In this document: piece by piece, positions 1 through 8,100 of the stretch
Position numbering within the stretch: position 1 is the stretch's first letter
Layout of the letters: each line of letters starts with the position of its first letter
Assembly: GCA_003694235.1 (NCBI GenBank)
Contig: RFKO01000083.1
Span: forward strand, 1-9,943
Direction: 5' to 3'
Source: Anaerolineae bacterium
GTDB lineage: Bacteria > Chloroflexota > Anaerolineae > Anaerolineales > UBA11858
Length of the DNA: 9,943 nt
The notes under the pieces: model-generated
What the model was told of the DNA's origin: nothing
The model's database searches: none
What the model saw: the letters and a program-made list of their open reading frames with translations, nothing else
Translations under genes and position numbers: made by a program

Positions 1-63
1 GGCGCTCAGCGCCAGGGCAGCCACCACAAACATGAGAAATAGCCATTTGATATTGCGTTTCAT
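1..63 (-). CDS. N-terminal fragment of a secreted protein, probably the ABC transporter substrate-binding subunit (LivK-like)
   Basis: Only 21 codons are present before the window edge. They read MKRNIKWLFLMFVVAALALS followed by Ala: a short basic N-terminus (K2, R3, K7), a hydrophobic core and small residues, which is a classic start of a Sec or lipoprotein signal peptide. GGAGG at 69-73 lies 5 nt before the ATG, so the start is well supported. The gene follows livM on the same strand after 82 bp, the place where branched-chain-type ABC operons usually carry the periplasmic or lipid-anchored substrate-binding protein. The substrate-binding identity is inferred from position and signal peptide only; no mature sequence is visible. 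Confidence 0.72.
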   Translation of the reverse strand, partial: MKRNIKWLFLMFVVAALALSA

Positions 64-68
64 TTCTT

Positions 69-73
69 CCTCC
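69..73 (-). promoter_or_regulatory. Ribosome binding site of the signal-peptide gene at 1-63
   Basis: The minus strand reads GGAGGAAGAA then ATG, giving a GGAGG core with 5-nt spacing. It is this site, and not the longer orphan Shine-Dalgarno sequence at 124-138, that fits the start codon at 61-63. Confidence 0.75.
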
Positions 74-123
74 ATTTGGTCTGTTGATGTTTTAGTTGAA
101 AAGAGTTATTTTGTTTGGGAGCG

Positions 124-138
124 GGATCACCTCCTTTT
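124..138 (-). promoter_or_regulatory. Orphan extended Shine-Dalgarno-like sequence (complement of the 16S rRNA 3' tail)
   Basis: The minus strand reads AAAAGGAGGTGATCC; its core AAAGGAGGTGATCC is the full complement of the usual bacterial 16S 3' end (GGATCACCTCCTTT). It starts 7 nt after the livM stop codon. No ATG, GTG or TTG lies 5-10 nt downstream, and the next start, that of the signal-peptide gene, is about 60 nt further with its own GGAGG. It may be a ribosome standby or loading site, a remnant of a lost small ORF, or coincidence. Confidence 0.4.
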
Positions 139-145
139 CTCTGTG

Positions 146-1189
146 TCAGTAGCTGAACGGCCACAGGCGGAAATAATCTTTGATGTTCTTCCAGATCTTG
201 TTCAGCCCCTCCGGTTCGAGCACCAGGAACAGGATGATCACCAGCCCAAAGGTGGCCTGCTGGATGAATGGCAGGATGCTGTCAATGGCGGGGTAGAAAC
301 CCTTGACCGCCCGACCGAGGTTGGTCAGCACCGCGGGCAGCAGCGTCATGAACGCCGCTCCCATGTAGGAGCCGGTGATCGAACCCAGGCCGCCGATGAT
401 GATCATGGCCAGGTAGAGCACGGAGACGTCGATGGTGAAGCGTTCCCAGGTGACGATGTTGCGATAGTGTGCGGTGAGCGCGCCCGCCAGCCCCGCCAGA
501 AAAGATGAGATCGCGAAAGCCAGCAGCTTGTATTTGAACAGGTCAACGCCCATCACCGAGGCCGCGATGTCCTGATCGCTAATGGCGATGAAGGCGCGCC
601 CATAGGGCGTGCGGAACAGGTTGACCGCCGCAATGGTCACCAGCCCGACAATGCCCCACACCACCCAATAGAAGTTGAAATCGTTGTTTATCTGGATGCC
701 CAGGGTAACCGGATTGGGGACGACCAGCGCGTCCACCCCGCCTGTCAACGCCCGCCAGTGGGTCACCACCCACAGGATGATCTCCTGGGCGGCCAGGGTG
801 GCAATGGCCAGATACAATCCTTTGAGACGAAGCGAGGGAATACCGAACACTGCGCCCACCGCGGCGGTGACAAAGCAGGCCACGATGGTAGAACCCCACC
901 AGGGCATGCCCATGCGCGCGGTCAGAATGCCGGCAGTGTATGCTCCGACGGCCATGAAGCCCCCCTGTCCCAGGCTGATCTGCCCGGTGTAGCCGGTCAG
1001 GATGTTCAGACCAATCGCTCCGATCACGGCGATGGCCACCTGATTGGCCAGTGTCAGGTAATAGCGATTGGCAAAGAAGGGAAATACCAGCAGGAAAAGA
1101 ATGAACACGACCAGCCGGATTTTCTGCGCCGGGGTGCGGCGCAACGCCATGTCTTTCTCGTAGGTGGTGTGGAAGATTCCAGAATCCAT
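146..1189 (-). CDS. livM: Branched-chain amino acid-type ABC transporter permease LivM
   Basis: A 347-residue inner-membrane permease of the HAAT (branched-chain amino acid/amide) ABC family; with LivH it forms the translocation channel. The family hallmark GQISLGQGGFMAVGAY lies at about residues 69-84, and the protein is a chain of hydrophobic segments with a conserved cytoplasmic EAA-like loop around RTPYGRAFIAISDQDIAASVMGV (about 195-216) before helices rich in GGLG (IIIGGLGSITGSYMG). Length is normal for LivM. The start at 1189 is chosen because GGAG at 1195-1198 sits 5 nt upstream; a second Met at residue 14 (1150) has a poorer site. It begins 15 bp after the livH stop. The true substrate is not evident: homologues carry Leu/Ile/Val, amides, urea or organic acids, and the acyl-CoA synthetase in the operon favours a carboxylic acid. 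Confidence 0.93.
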   Translation of the reverse strand: MDSGIFHTTYEKDMALRRTPAQKIRLVVFILFLLVFPFFANRYYLTLANQVAIAVIGAIGLNILTGYTGQISLGQGGFMAVGAYTAGILTARMGMPWWGSTIVACFVTAAVGAVFGIPSLRLKGLYLAIATLAAQEIILWVVTHWRALTGGVDALVVPNPVTLGIQINNDFNFYWVVWGIVGLVTIAAVNLFRTPYGRAFIAISDQDIAASVMGVDLFKYKLLAFAISSFLAGLAGALTAHYRNIVTWERFTIDVSVLYLAMIIIGGLGSITGSYMGAAFMTLLPAVLTNLGRAVKGFYPAIDSILPFIQQATFGLVIILFLVLEPEGLNKIWKNIKDYFRLWPFSY

Positions 1190-1204
1190 GATCTCTCCGC
1201 AGTT

Positions 1205-2077
1205 CTACACACGCTCGATAATTTCCTGCCCGAACAGGCCGTACGGTCGGATCATCAGAATGACAATCAACACGATGAAGGGCAAGACCTGGTTCAGCCC
1301 CTGGCCGATGTAGCCGCCGGTATAGGCTTCCAGCAGCCCGATCACCACCCCGCCGATTACCGCCCCAGGGATGGAGTCCAAACCTCCCAGGATGACCACC
1401 GGGAAGACGCGCAGCCCGAACCCTGCCAGTTCCGGCCCAACGCCGACGATGTTGGCTACCAGCGCCCCACCGACGGCCGCGCTGGCCGCGGCGATCGACC
1501 ATGCCCAGGCGAAAATCTTCTTCACACTGATCCCCATGCTCAGGGCGGCCTGCTGGTCATCGGCCACGGCGCGCATGGCGATCCCTTCCCTCGAGCGCCG
1601 GAAGAAGACCGAGAAAATACCCAGCATGACGATGGCAATTACGATGGCCCACAATCTGTCTTCGCCGACCGTGGCGCCGAGCACGTTGACCGGATTGCTG
1701 GGGATGAAAGGCGGAAACGCTTTGGGTTGATTGCCCCAGATCGAGCTGACGATGGCGCGCAACAGACTGCTCAGGCCGATGGTGACCATGATGACCGAGA
1801 TGATCGGTTCGCCGATCATCGGGCGCAGCACCAACCGTTCGACGATCACACCCAGCGCAACCGCGATCAGCAGGGTGAGCAACATTCCCAAAGGCCAGGC
1901 CAGTCCGAACTGAGCGATCATGGCAAAGGTGACGTATGCGCCGATCAGCAGGAACTCTCCCTGGGCGAAGTTGATCACGTCGCTGGCCTTGAAGATCAAC
2001 ACAAAGCCCAGGGCGGCCAGCGCCAGGATGGCGCCGTTGGTCAAACCGGTGAGGGTGAGTTGAATGAACAGATCCAT
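1205..2077 (-). CDS. livH: Branched-chain amino acid-type ABC transporter permease LivH
   Basis: A 290-residue inner-membrane permease, the partner of LivM. The N-terminus (LTLTGLTNGAILALAALGF) and the NFAQGEF motif at residues 36-42 are typical of LivH, as are the cytoplasmic loop RRSREGIAMRAVADDQQAALSMG and the later run VVILGGLDSIPGAVIGG. About eight hydrophobic segments are visible and the length matches the family. The ATG lies only 3 bp after the stop of the acyl-CoA synthetase, and no Shine-Dalgarno sequence is visible in the 18 bases before it, so translation probably depends on ribosomes terminating on the upstream gene. That coupling ties permease dosage to the synthetase. No truncation or frameshift is seen. 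Confidence 0.93.
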   Translation of the reverse strand: MDLFIQLTLTGLTNGAILALAALGFVLIFKASDVINFAQGEFLLIGAYVTFAMIAQFGLAWPLGMLLTLLIAVALGVIVERLVLRPMIGEPIISVIMVTIGLSSLLRAIVSSIWGNQPKAFPPFIPSNPVNVLGATVGEDRLWAIVIAIVMLGIFSVFFRRSREGIAMRAVADDQQAALSMGISVKKIFAWAWSIAAASAAVGGALVANIVGVGPELAGFGLRVFPVVILGGLDSIPGAVIGGVVIGLLEAYTGGYIGQGLNQVLPFIVLIVILMIRPYGLFGQEIIERV

Positions 2078-2080
2078 GGT

Positions 2081-3982
2081 TTATTCGCTGTTGTCCAGGT
2101 TTTCGATGGTCAGGCGCGTGCGAATGTTGACCGTGCGCCCATCCTGGTAAGTGATGGGGGTGTCTACATCGACATGCGTGTTGCGGCTGTAGAGCGCCGA
2201 GATGATGTCCTCGTACCGTTGGGCGATCAGCTTGCGACGCACCTTGCGCGTGCGGGTGAGCTCGGCGTCATCGGCATCCAGTTCCTTGTGCAACAGCACA
2301 AAGCGTTTGATGCGCGCCGCCGGCGGCAGGTCGGCGTTGGAGCGTTCGACGTGTTCGCGCACCAGTTGATAAACCTGGGGTTTTTGCGCCAGGTCGGTGT
2401 AAGTGGTGTAGGCGATGTGCCGGTTTTCAGCCCATTTGCCCACATTGGGGAAGTCTATGTTGATCATGGCGGTGACGAAAGGCCAGTCGCCGCCGAAGAC
2501 CACGGCTTCCTTGATGTAGGGGCTGAACTTCAGTTTGTTTTCGATGAACTGTGGGCTGAACTTGGTGCCGTCGTGCAGCGTCATCACGTCTTTGGCGCGG
2601 TCGATAACGATCAGATGTCCGTCTTCATCGAAGTACCCGGCGTCGCCGGAGTGTAGCCAGCCTTCTTCGTCCAGCGCTTCTCTGGTCGCTTCGGGGTTGC
2701 GGTAATACCCTACCATCACCGCCGGAGAGCGCATCAGGATTTCGCCGTTCTCGTCAATCTTGATCTCGGTTTCGGGGATGGGTGTGCCGACGGTCTGGAA
2801 TTTGATGTCGCCATCGCGGTGCACCACGGCGATGCCGTTGATCTCGGTCTGGCCGTAGATTTGCTTCAGGTTGACCCCCAGCGCGTGGAAGAAGCGGAAA
2901 ACATCGGGCCCCAGCGCCGCGCCGCCGGTGTAGGCGCGCTTGAGGTGGCGCAGGCCGAGATGGTCTTTGATTTCCTGGAAGATCAGCCAGTCGGCCAGGA
3001 AATATTTCACCCGCATCCACCAGGAGGGTTTTTCCTTGCGGAAGTTCAGGTCGGCCATCTGGTAGCCGATCGGTATAGCCCAGTGGTAGACCTTTTTCTT
3101 CAACCAGGTGGTGTCTTCGATTTTGACCTGCACCTGGCTGACCAGGCTCTCCCAAATGCGCGGCGGGCTGAACATCACCTGCGGCCCGATCTCGCGGATG
3201 TCGTGCTGCACGGTCTCCGGCTCTTCGGGGAAGTTGATCTTGAAGCCCACCAGCAGGCCGCAGGACATCACCATCATCTGTTCGCCGATCCAGGCCAGCG
3301 GCAGAAAGGAGACGAATTCATCCTCCGGGTCGAGGGGATCCACCTTCATCAGGTTGCGTCCCATGCTGAGCATGGATTTGTGGGTCAGCATGGCCAGTTT
3401 GGGGTTGCCGGTGGTGCCAGATGTGGTGGAGAGGATGGCCAGGTCGTCGCCTTTGCCGCGGGCCACGCTTTCTTCAAACCAGCCGGGGTTTTCCTGCTCG
3501 AACTTGTGCCCCATTTCCTCGACATCGAGGAAGTACATCAGGTAATCTTCGGTGTAGTTGCGCAGCCCTTTGGGATCGTAGTAGATCACTTTGCGCACCC
3601 CCTCGAGTTGATCCCACATCTCGATGATTTTGTCCACCTGTTCCTGGTCTTCGACCACGATGAAGGAGACATCGGCGTGGTTGAAGATGTAGATCATCTC
3701 GCGCACCACCGAGTCCTGGTAAACGCCAATCGACTTGGCGCCGGCGCTTTGGGCGGCCAGTTCGGCGATCACCCACTCGGGGCGGTTGTCCCCGATGATG
3801 GCGATGGTTTCCTCCGGCTTCAGCCCCAGGCTGACCAGCCCCAGGCAGAAATACTTTACATGGTCGGCGTATTCCTTCCAGGTGATTTCCTGCCAGATGC
3901 CGTAATCCCGCAGGCGCAGCGCCACTTTATCGGGCGTTTTGGCGGCGTGTTCGAGAAGGTATTGGGGAAGCGTTTCGGCCAT
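2081..3982 (-). CDS. Long-chain acyl-CoA synthetase / AMP-binding ligase (FadD15-like, COG1022 type)
   Basis: A 633-residue cytosolic ANL-superfamily adenylate-forming ligase, expected to turn a carboxylic acid plus ATP and CoA into acyl-CoA, AMP and PPi. Visible motifs in order: P-loop TTSGTTGNPKLAMLTH (186-201), YTGGAALG (351-358), YGQTE (376-380, adenine and Mg contacts), HSGD (444-447, ribose-binding Asp), DRAKDVMTLHDGTKFSP (461-477, hinge) and LTRTRKVRRK (576-584, with the C-terminal catalytic Lys probably K580). The usual Gly after the P-loop Lys is Leu (L196), which I recall from ligases of similar transporter clusters. Length suits the large bacterial long-chain group. It starts 4 bp after livG stops (TGAGATCATG) and ends 3 bp before livH, so it is locked into the transporter operon. 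The acyl substrate (fatty, branched or aromatic acid) cannot be read from the sequence. Confidence 0.92.
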   Translation of the reverse strand: MAETLPQYLLEHAAKTPDKVALRLRDYGIWQEITWKEYADHVKYFCLGLVSLGLKPEETIAIIGDNRPEWVIAELAAQSAGAKSIGVYQDSVVREMIYIFNHADVSFIVVEDQEQVDKIIEMWDQLEGVRKVIYYDPKGLRNYTEDYLMYFLDVEEMGHKFEQENPGWFEESVARGKGDDLAILSTTSGTTGNPKLAMLTHKSMLSMGRNLMKVDPLDPEDEFVSFLPLAWIGEQMMVMSCGLLVGFKINFPEEPETVQHDIREIGPQVMFSPPRIWESLVSQVQVKIEDTTWLKKKVYHWAIPIGYQMADLNFRKEKPSWWMRVKYFLADWLIFQEIKDHLGLRHLKRAYTGGAALGPDVFRFFHALGVNLKQIYGQTEINGIAVVHRDGDIKFQTVGTPIPETEIKIDENGEILMRSPAVMVGYYRNPEATREALDEEGWLHSGDAGYFDEDGHLIVIDRAKDVMTLHDGTKFSPQFIENKLKFSPYIKEAVVFGGDWPFVTAMINIDFPNVGKWAENRHIAYTTYTDLAQKPQVYQLVREHVERSNADLPPAARIKRFVLLHKELDADDAELTRTRKVRRKLIAQRYEDIISALYSRNTHVDVDTPITYQDGRTVNIRTRLTIENLDNSE

Positions 3983-3986
3983 GATC

Positions 3987-4856
3987 TCAGTCGCTGACTT
4001 CGCTCTTGGGGTTGAACTTGAAGGGGAAGGCGTGGGCTTCCTCGCCCAGGTAAGCTTCGATCACCAGCGGGTTTTGGCGGATTTCCTCCGGCGTACCTTC
4101 GGCGATCTTTTGGCCGAAGTTGAGCACTACAATGCGGTCGCTGATGTCCATTACCACGCCCATGTCGTGTTCGATCAGTACGATGGTCACGCCGTGCTCT
4201 TCGTTCACGTCCAGGATGAAGCGCGCCATATCTTCTTTTTCCTCGGCGTTCATCCCGGCCATGGGTTCGTCCAGCAACAGGATGGAAGGCCGCATGGCCA
4301 GGGCGCGCCCCATTTCGACGCGTTTTTGCAGGCCGTAGGAGAGCGCGCCCACCGTGCTGTAGCGGATGGCTTCGATTTCCAGCAGGTCGATGATATCCTC
4401 GGCAAAGCGCCGATATTCGATGTGCTCTCGCTGCGCCGGCCCCCAGTACAGCAGGCAGCTGAGCAGATTGCTTTTCATGTGCACATGTGCGCCGGCCAGC
4501 AGGTTGTCCAGCACCGTCATGTGGCGGAACAGTTCGATATTCTGGAAAGAGCGCGCAATCCCCAGGCGGGCGATCTGATGAGGCTTCAGGCGCGTGAGTT
4601 CGTGCTCTTCGCCGTTGTAGTACACAATGCGTCCGTGCTGGGGATGGTACAGCCCGCTGATGCAATTCAGCAGGCTGGTTTTGCCGGCGCCGTTGGGGCC
4701 GATGATGGCCAGGATTTCGCTCTGACGGACCTCCAGGCTGACATCCATCAGGGCGGCCACCCCGCCGAAGTGCAGTTGCACGTTCTCGACCCGCAGTTGA
4801 GTTTCGCCGGGTTGCAGCACACTGCTGTTGAGTTTGCTGAGAAATCCACGTTGCAT
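3987..4856 (-). CDS. livG: Branched-chain amino acid-type ABC transporter ATP-binding protein LivG
   Basis: A 289-residue cytoplasmic ATPase that powers the LivHM permease. All ABC motifs are intact: Walker A GPNGAGKTS (53-61), Q-loop Gln in RSFQNIELF (Q105), signature LSYGLQKR (172-179; LivG often has LSYGQQR here), Walker B ILLLDEP (192-198) and H-loop His in IVLIEHDM (H230). The long insertion between the Q-loop and signature and the C-terminal PLVIEAYLGEE are LivG features that distinguish it from LivF. The ATG at 4856 is chosen because AGGAG at 4862-4866 is 5 nt upstream; an in-frame TTG at 4892 would add 12 residues but lacks support. It is the first gene of the operon. A full transporter needs a second ATPase, LivF, which is not in the window. 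Confidence 0.93.
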   Translation of the reverse strand: MQRGFLSKLNSSVLQPGETQLRVENVQLHFGGVAALMDVSLEVRQSEILAIIGPNGAGKTSLLNCISGLYHPQHGRIVYYNGEEHELTRLKPHQIARLGIARSFQNIELFRHMTVLDNLLAGAHVHMKSNLLSCLLYWGPAQREHIEYRRFAEDIIDLLEIEAIRYSTVGALSYGLQKRVEMGRALAMRPSILLLDEPMAGMNAEEKEDMARFILDVNEEHGVTIVLIEHDMGVVMDISDRIVVLNFGQKIAEGTPEEIRQNPLVIEAYLGEEAHAFPFKFNPKSEVSD

Positions 4857-4861
4857 ATGCG

Positions 4862-4866
4862 CTCCT
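4862..4866 (-). promoter_or_regulatory. Ribosome binding site that fixes the livG start
   Basis: The minus strand reads AGGAGCGCAT then ATG. The AGGAG core with a 5-nt spacer supports the ATG at 4854-4856 over the upstream TTG at 4892. Confidence 0.75.
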
Positions 4867-4915
4867 GTGTCCTCGCGACCGGATATGCCCAAGCCTACAA
4901 TACGGCCGCTAAAAG

Positions 4916-4937
4916 AGCGTTAATGCAAGCGTTAATG
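4916..4937 (-). promoter_or_regulatory. Tandem 10-bp direct repeat upstream of livG, candidate operator
   Basis: AGCGTTAATG (plus strand) occurs at 4916-4925 and again, perfectly, at 4928-4937, a period of 12 bp. It lies 60-80 bp before the livG start in the only place an operon promoter can sit. On the minus strand the repeats read CATTAACGCT; a TTGCAT and a downstream TATTGT (4897-4902) are present, but at about 20 bp spacing they make a poor sigma70 promoter. Tandem half-sites at near-helical spacing are typical of activator binding, which would also excuse a weak promoter. The regulator is unknown. Confidence 0.4.
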
Positions 4938-5010
4938 ATTGTGATATGCGTCACCGCTCGCGGGGTGAGCCGATGGGGTGCGCTAAAAAGTTGTAGAGGA
5001 TAAGCGAATT

Positions 5011-5090
5011 CACCGCGGAGAACCCTTCGACCAGCCACTTCGCTGCGCTCAGTGCAAGGCTCAGGCCAGGCGCGGAGTGCGCAGAGAGAA
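5011..5090. repeat. Degenerate intergenic repeat mosaic
   Basis: The stretch starts CACCGCGGAGA and ends CGCGGAGTGCGCAGAGAGAA, with between them a block whose minus strand reads CTGAGCCTTGCACTGAGCGC and later GTCGAAGG. From memory, both sequence types are common interspersed intergenic repeats in environmental bacteria, and here one appears inserted in the other. GCGGAG recurs at 5015, 5072 and 5133, and GGCGAACGG follows at about 5149. No reading frame here looks coding. The remainder of 4857-5165 holds only the operator-like repeat and a weak hairpin described separately. Confidence 0.4.
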
Positions 5091-5109
5091 AATTGAAGAT
5101 GTGCTTCAA
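5089..5109 (-). terminator. Weak intrinsic terminator candidate after the BTAD regulator
   Basis: On the minus strand TTGAAG-CACAT-CTTCAA forms a 6-bp stem with a 5-nt loop, followed by TTTTCTCTC. It lies about 57 bp after the regulator stop codon at 5166-5168. The stem is short and AT-rich, so termination would be inefficient and some readthrough toward livG is possible. Confidence 0.35.
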
Positions 5110-5165
5110 ATGCTCCCAGCCGATGTGCGGATGCGGAGAGAGCGCGCCGGCGAACGGCCTGCGTT

Positions 5166-8100
5166 TCAGTCCGTCTTCTCCCCCTGGGATGGGATAGATT
5201 CGGAGAGCGGTTGGTTTGGCCCCTGCAATGGCAGATCGGCGATCACCACTGCGCCGCGGCGTTCGCGCCCTGCCTGGCCCTGTGCCAGCTGCAACTCCTC
5301 GTTCATGCCGAGTTCTTCGAAGATGGTGGTTGCCCGGAAGTGGCAGTCCACCGCCCAGGCGATCTGACCGGCGCGGTCGTACAGGCGGCGCAGGGAGAGA
5401 TACGTGCGCGCCAGGTCGGGGCGGGCGCGGATTTGTCGCAGCAGATGCATGGAGAGGATCAGATCATCCTCAATTTGCTTCCAGGGCGGTTTGGGCAGTC
5501 GGACTTTGATGTCGGCCAGCAGCCGCAAGAGGACGCCGGTGGTCCAGCGGTCGGCAGCCTGACGGGCATCGCTGAGCGCCTGTTGGGCCTGCTGTAGGGC
5601 GGCCTCGATTTCCCCGTTTTTCAACAGACTTTCGGCCAGTAACATGCGCGGCATGTGATGAAAGACTTTGTAGCCGGTGCGTTCTGCCCATGTCACCGCA
5701 CGGCGAATGTAAGGTATCCCTTGCGCGGGTTTGCCGGATTGGGCCAGGGCGTGGCCGTACAGGCTGAGCGCCATGAACAGCGGCGGTGTGATCTCGGTGT
5801 TGGCCGGGGACAGATCGAGCGGTGCGAGTGCCTGGAGGCACTCGTTCCAGTTGTGGTAGGCTGACTGCACCATGGCCAGCTGCATGCGTGCGAACGTGCG
5901 GCGGACGTCCTGAGGGTGTTCGCTGCGCTCGTTGGCGATGCGCAGCCCTTCCTGGCTGGTGCTGAACGCCCGTTGCCAGGCGCCCACACGGGCGTATGCC
6001 ACGCCGAGGTATCCCAGCACGATGGGCAGGTCGGCGGGCGGCGAGGAGGGGGGTGTGACGTCCTCGCGACTCAGGTTGACGTAGCGAAGCAGGTAGGCGA
6101 TGGCGTCGTCGAAGGCGGCCAGGGCGATGCTGACGCGTCCCAACATACGCAAAGCCGCACCCAGCAGGGTGTCGTCCTGCATTTCTTCGGCCACGCGCAG
6201 TGTACGGCGAGCGTAGTCGCTGGCTGCCTTGGTCTGACCGGAGAGCCAGAAGAATTGCGCCGCCCGGCGGTAGATTTGCCCCAACCGGATGTCATCCTTC
6301 AGGCTGAGGGCCAGATGCTCGGTTTCGTTGATGATTTCCAGCGCGCGCGGCAGGTCGCCGCTGAAGGCGTACGCCTGCGCCAGTTGCAGGTTGACGTCGA
6401 TGCGCTCGCTGTGCTTGCGAGGGCCGGGTAACTGTCCCAGCAGGTTGACGGCCTGTTGACCGAACTGGCGCGCCTCGTGGTAGGAGCGCAGTTTGAGCGC
6501 CTGTTCGCCTGCCTGGATGAGGAAAGGCAGGGCTTTGAGTGGTTTTTCGCTGCGCGCGTAGTGGTGCGCCAGCGTGGTGACATCCACCGGCGGAATGACG
6601 CGTTCGAGCACCTCAGCGATGCGTGTGTGGATGTATTCTCGCCGCGCCCGACTCAGACTGCCGTAGGCCACCTGACGGAATTTGTCGTGGCGGAAATCGT
6701 AGCCGCGCCCGCTTTCGTGGATCAGCCCGCGTTGCAGCCATTCTTCGATGCAGGCGATCAACTCGGTTTGTTCGATGTCCAGCACTTCCTGAAGCAACGG
6801 GAAGGTGAACGAGCGTCCAAAGGCGGCGGCGCAGCCCAGCGCCTCGCGGCTGGTGGCGGAGAGGCGCTCCAGGCGCGCTTCGATCACCCGCTGGATGGAA
6901 TGCGGCAGCACGGACGGCGTGATGGTTTTGAGCGAGTGCACCCCGCTTTCGTCCAGAGCGCGCAGCGTTTCGATCACGAAGAACGGATTGCCCTCGGTTT
7001 CGCGATACAGATTTTGCAGGAAAAGGGAATTGGTCGCCCGTTTGGGGTGCAGATGCCGCGCCAGGGCCGCGGTTTCTTCCGGCGTCAGGGGAGGCAGATC
7101 GAGCGTCAGGGTGATTTCGCTGCGTTGCAGCGTGCGCAGCAGAGGGCGGTGCTCGTTGGGGAAATCTTCCAGGCGTAGCAGTCCGATGATCAGCAGAGGG
7201 CGGCTGGGGGCAAAGCGGGCCAGGGCGGCCAGCAGCTCCCAGGTGGAGGTGTCTGCCCAGTGCAGGTCGTCCAGAATGAGGTGGAGTGGGTGCTCCGAGG
7301 TGTTTCCCGCCAGCGCCAGCAGCAGGTCAATCAACAGGTTGCGCAGTGGAGGGGCGTTGCTGTCGTTGCCGAGGGATGCGGTCGCCGACCCCCATTGGGG
7401 CAACAGGGTGCGCAGGTGAGGCAGCCAGGGTGGCGGGGGTTGGGTGTTGAGAAGGTGAGAGACCAGGGATGTGTTTTGTAGCGCCTGCCGCAGAGGAGCG
7501 AAGGGGATCATGCCGTCGAGTTCGTAGCAGGTGCTGTGCAGCAGCGGCGCATCGGGATGTCGGCGCAGGTACTCTTGCAGCAGGCGGGTTTTGCCGATGC
7601 CGGCTTCGCCGCTGATCAAAACCAGATGCCCTCTCCCCTGCCGGGCGTGGAGGAAGGCTTGCTCCAGGGTTTGCAGTTCTTTCTGTCGGCCGATGAAGAC
7701 GGGGGCGGCGCTCGAGGGGAGGGGGGAAATCTTCTGTGAGGGGGCAGGTGTCTCTTCAGGCTGGATCAGGCGGCGGGTTTCCTCAGCCGGCTGCGTGTTG
7801 AGTTCATCGGCCAGGCGGCGGGCAAACTGCCGGTAAAGCTGTAAGGCTTTGGGGCGCTCGCCGCGCGCCAGGTACAGGCCGATCAACCGCTGATGGGCGC
7901 GCTCCTGATAAGGTTCGGCCCGCACCCAGGTCTCGAGCAGGGAGATGGCTTCCTCGATGCGGCCCTGCCTTTCCAATATCTGGCTGCTGCGGTCGAGGGC
8001 GGAGAGCCAGCGAGAGCGTAACTGTTGGCGCGTCTCCACGCACCAGTCTTCGTACAGGTCTTCCAGCAAGTCGCCGCTGTAGAGTTCCAGCGCCTCCAGC

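Noticed and set aside
758..2656. A 632-codon open frame on the plus strand opposite livM, livH and the ligase.
   Set aside because: It is rich in D, H, Q, G and R, has no recognisable domain, and is antisense to three clear genes; it is a compositional shadow.
2819..3997. A 392-codon plus-strand open frame opposite the acyl-CoA synthetase.
   Set aside because: It lies wholly antisense to a gene with all ANL motifs and has a His/Asp/Val-rich shadow composition.
4857..4892. A TTG start adding 12 residues to LivG.
   Set aside because: The ATG at 4856 has an AGGAG at ideal spacing and the added residues are not part of the ABC fold.
3939..5003. A 354-codon plus-strand open frame opposite livG and extending into the intergenic region.
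   Set aside because: It is antisense to an intact ABC ATPase, lacks a ribosome binding site and resembles no protein family.
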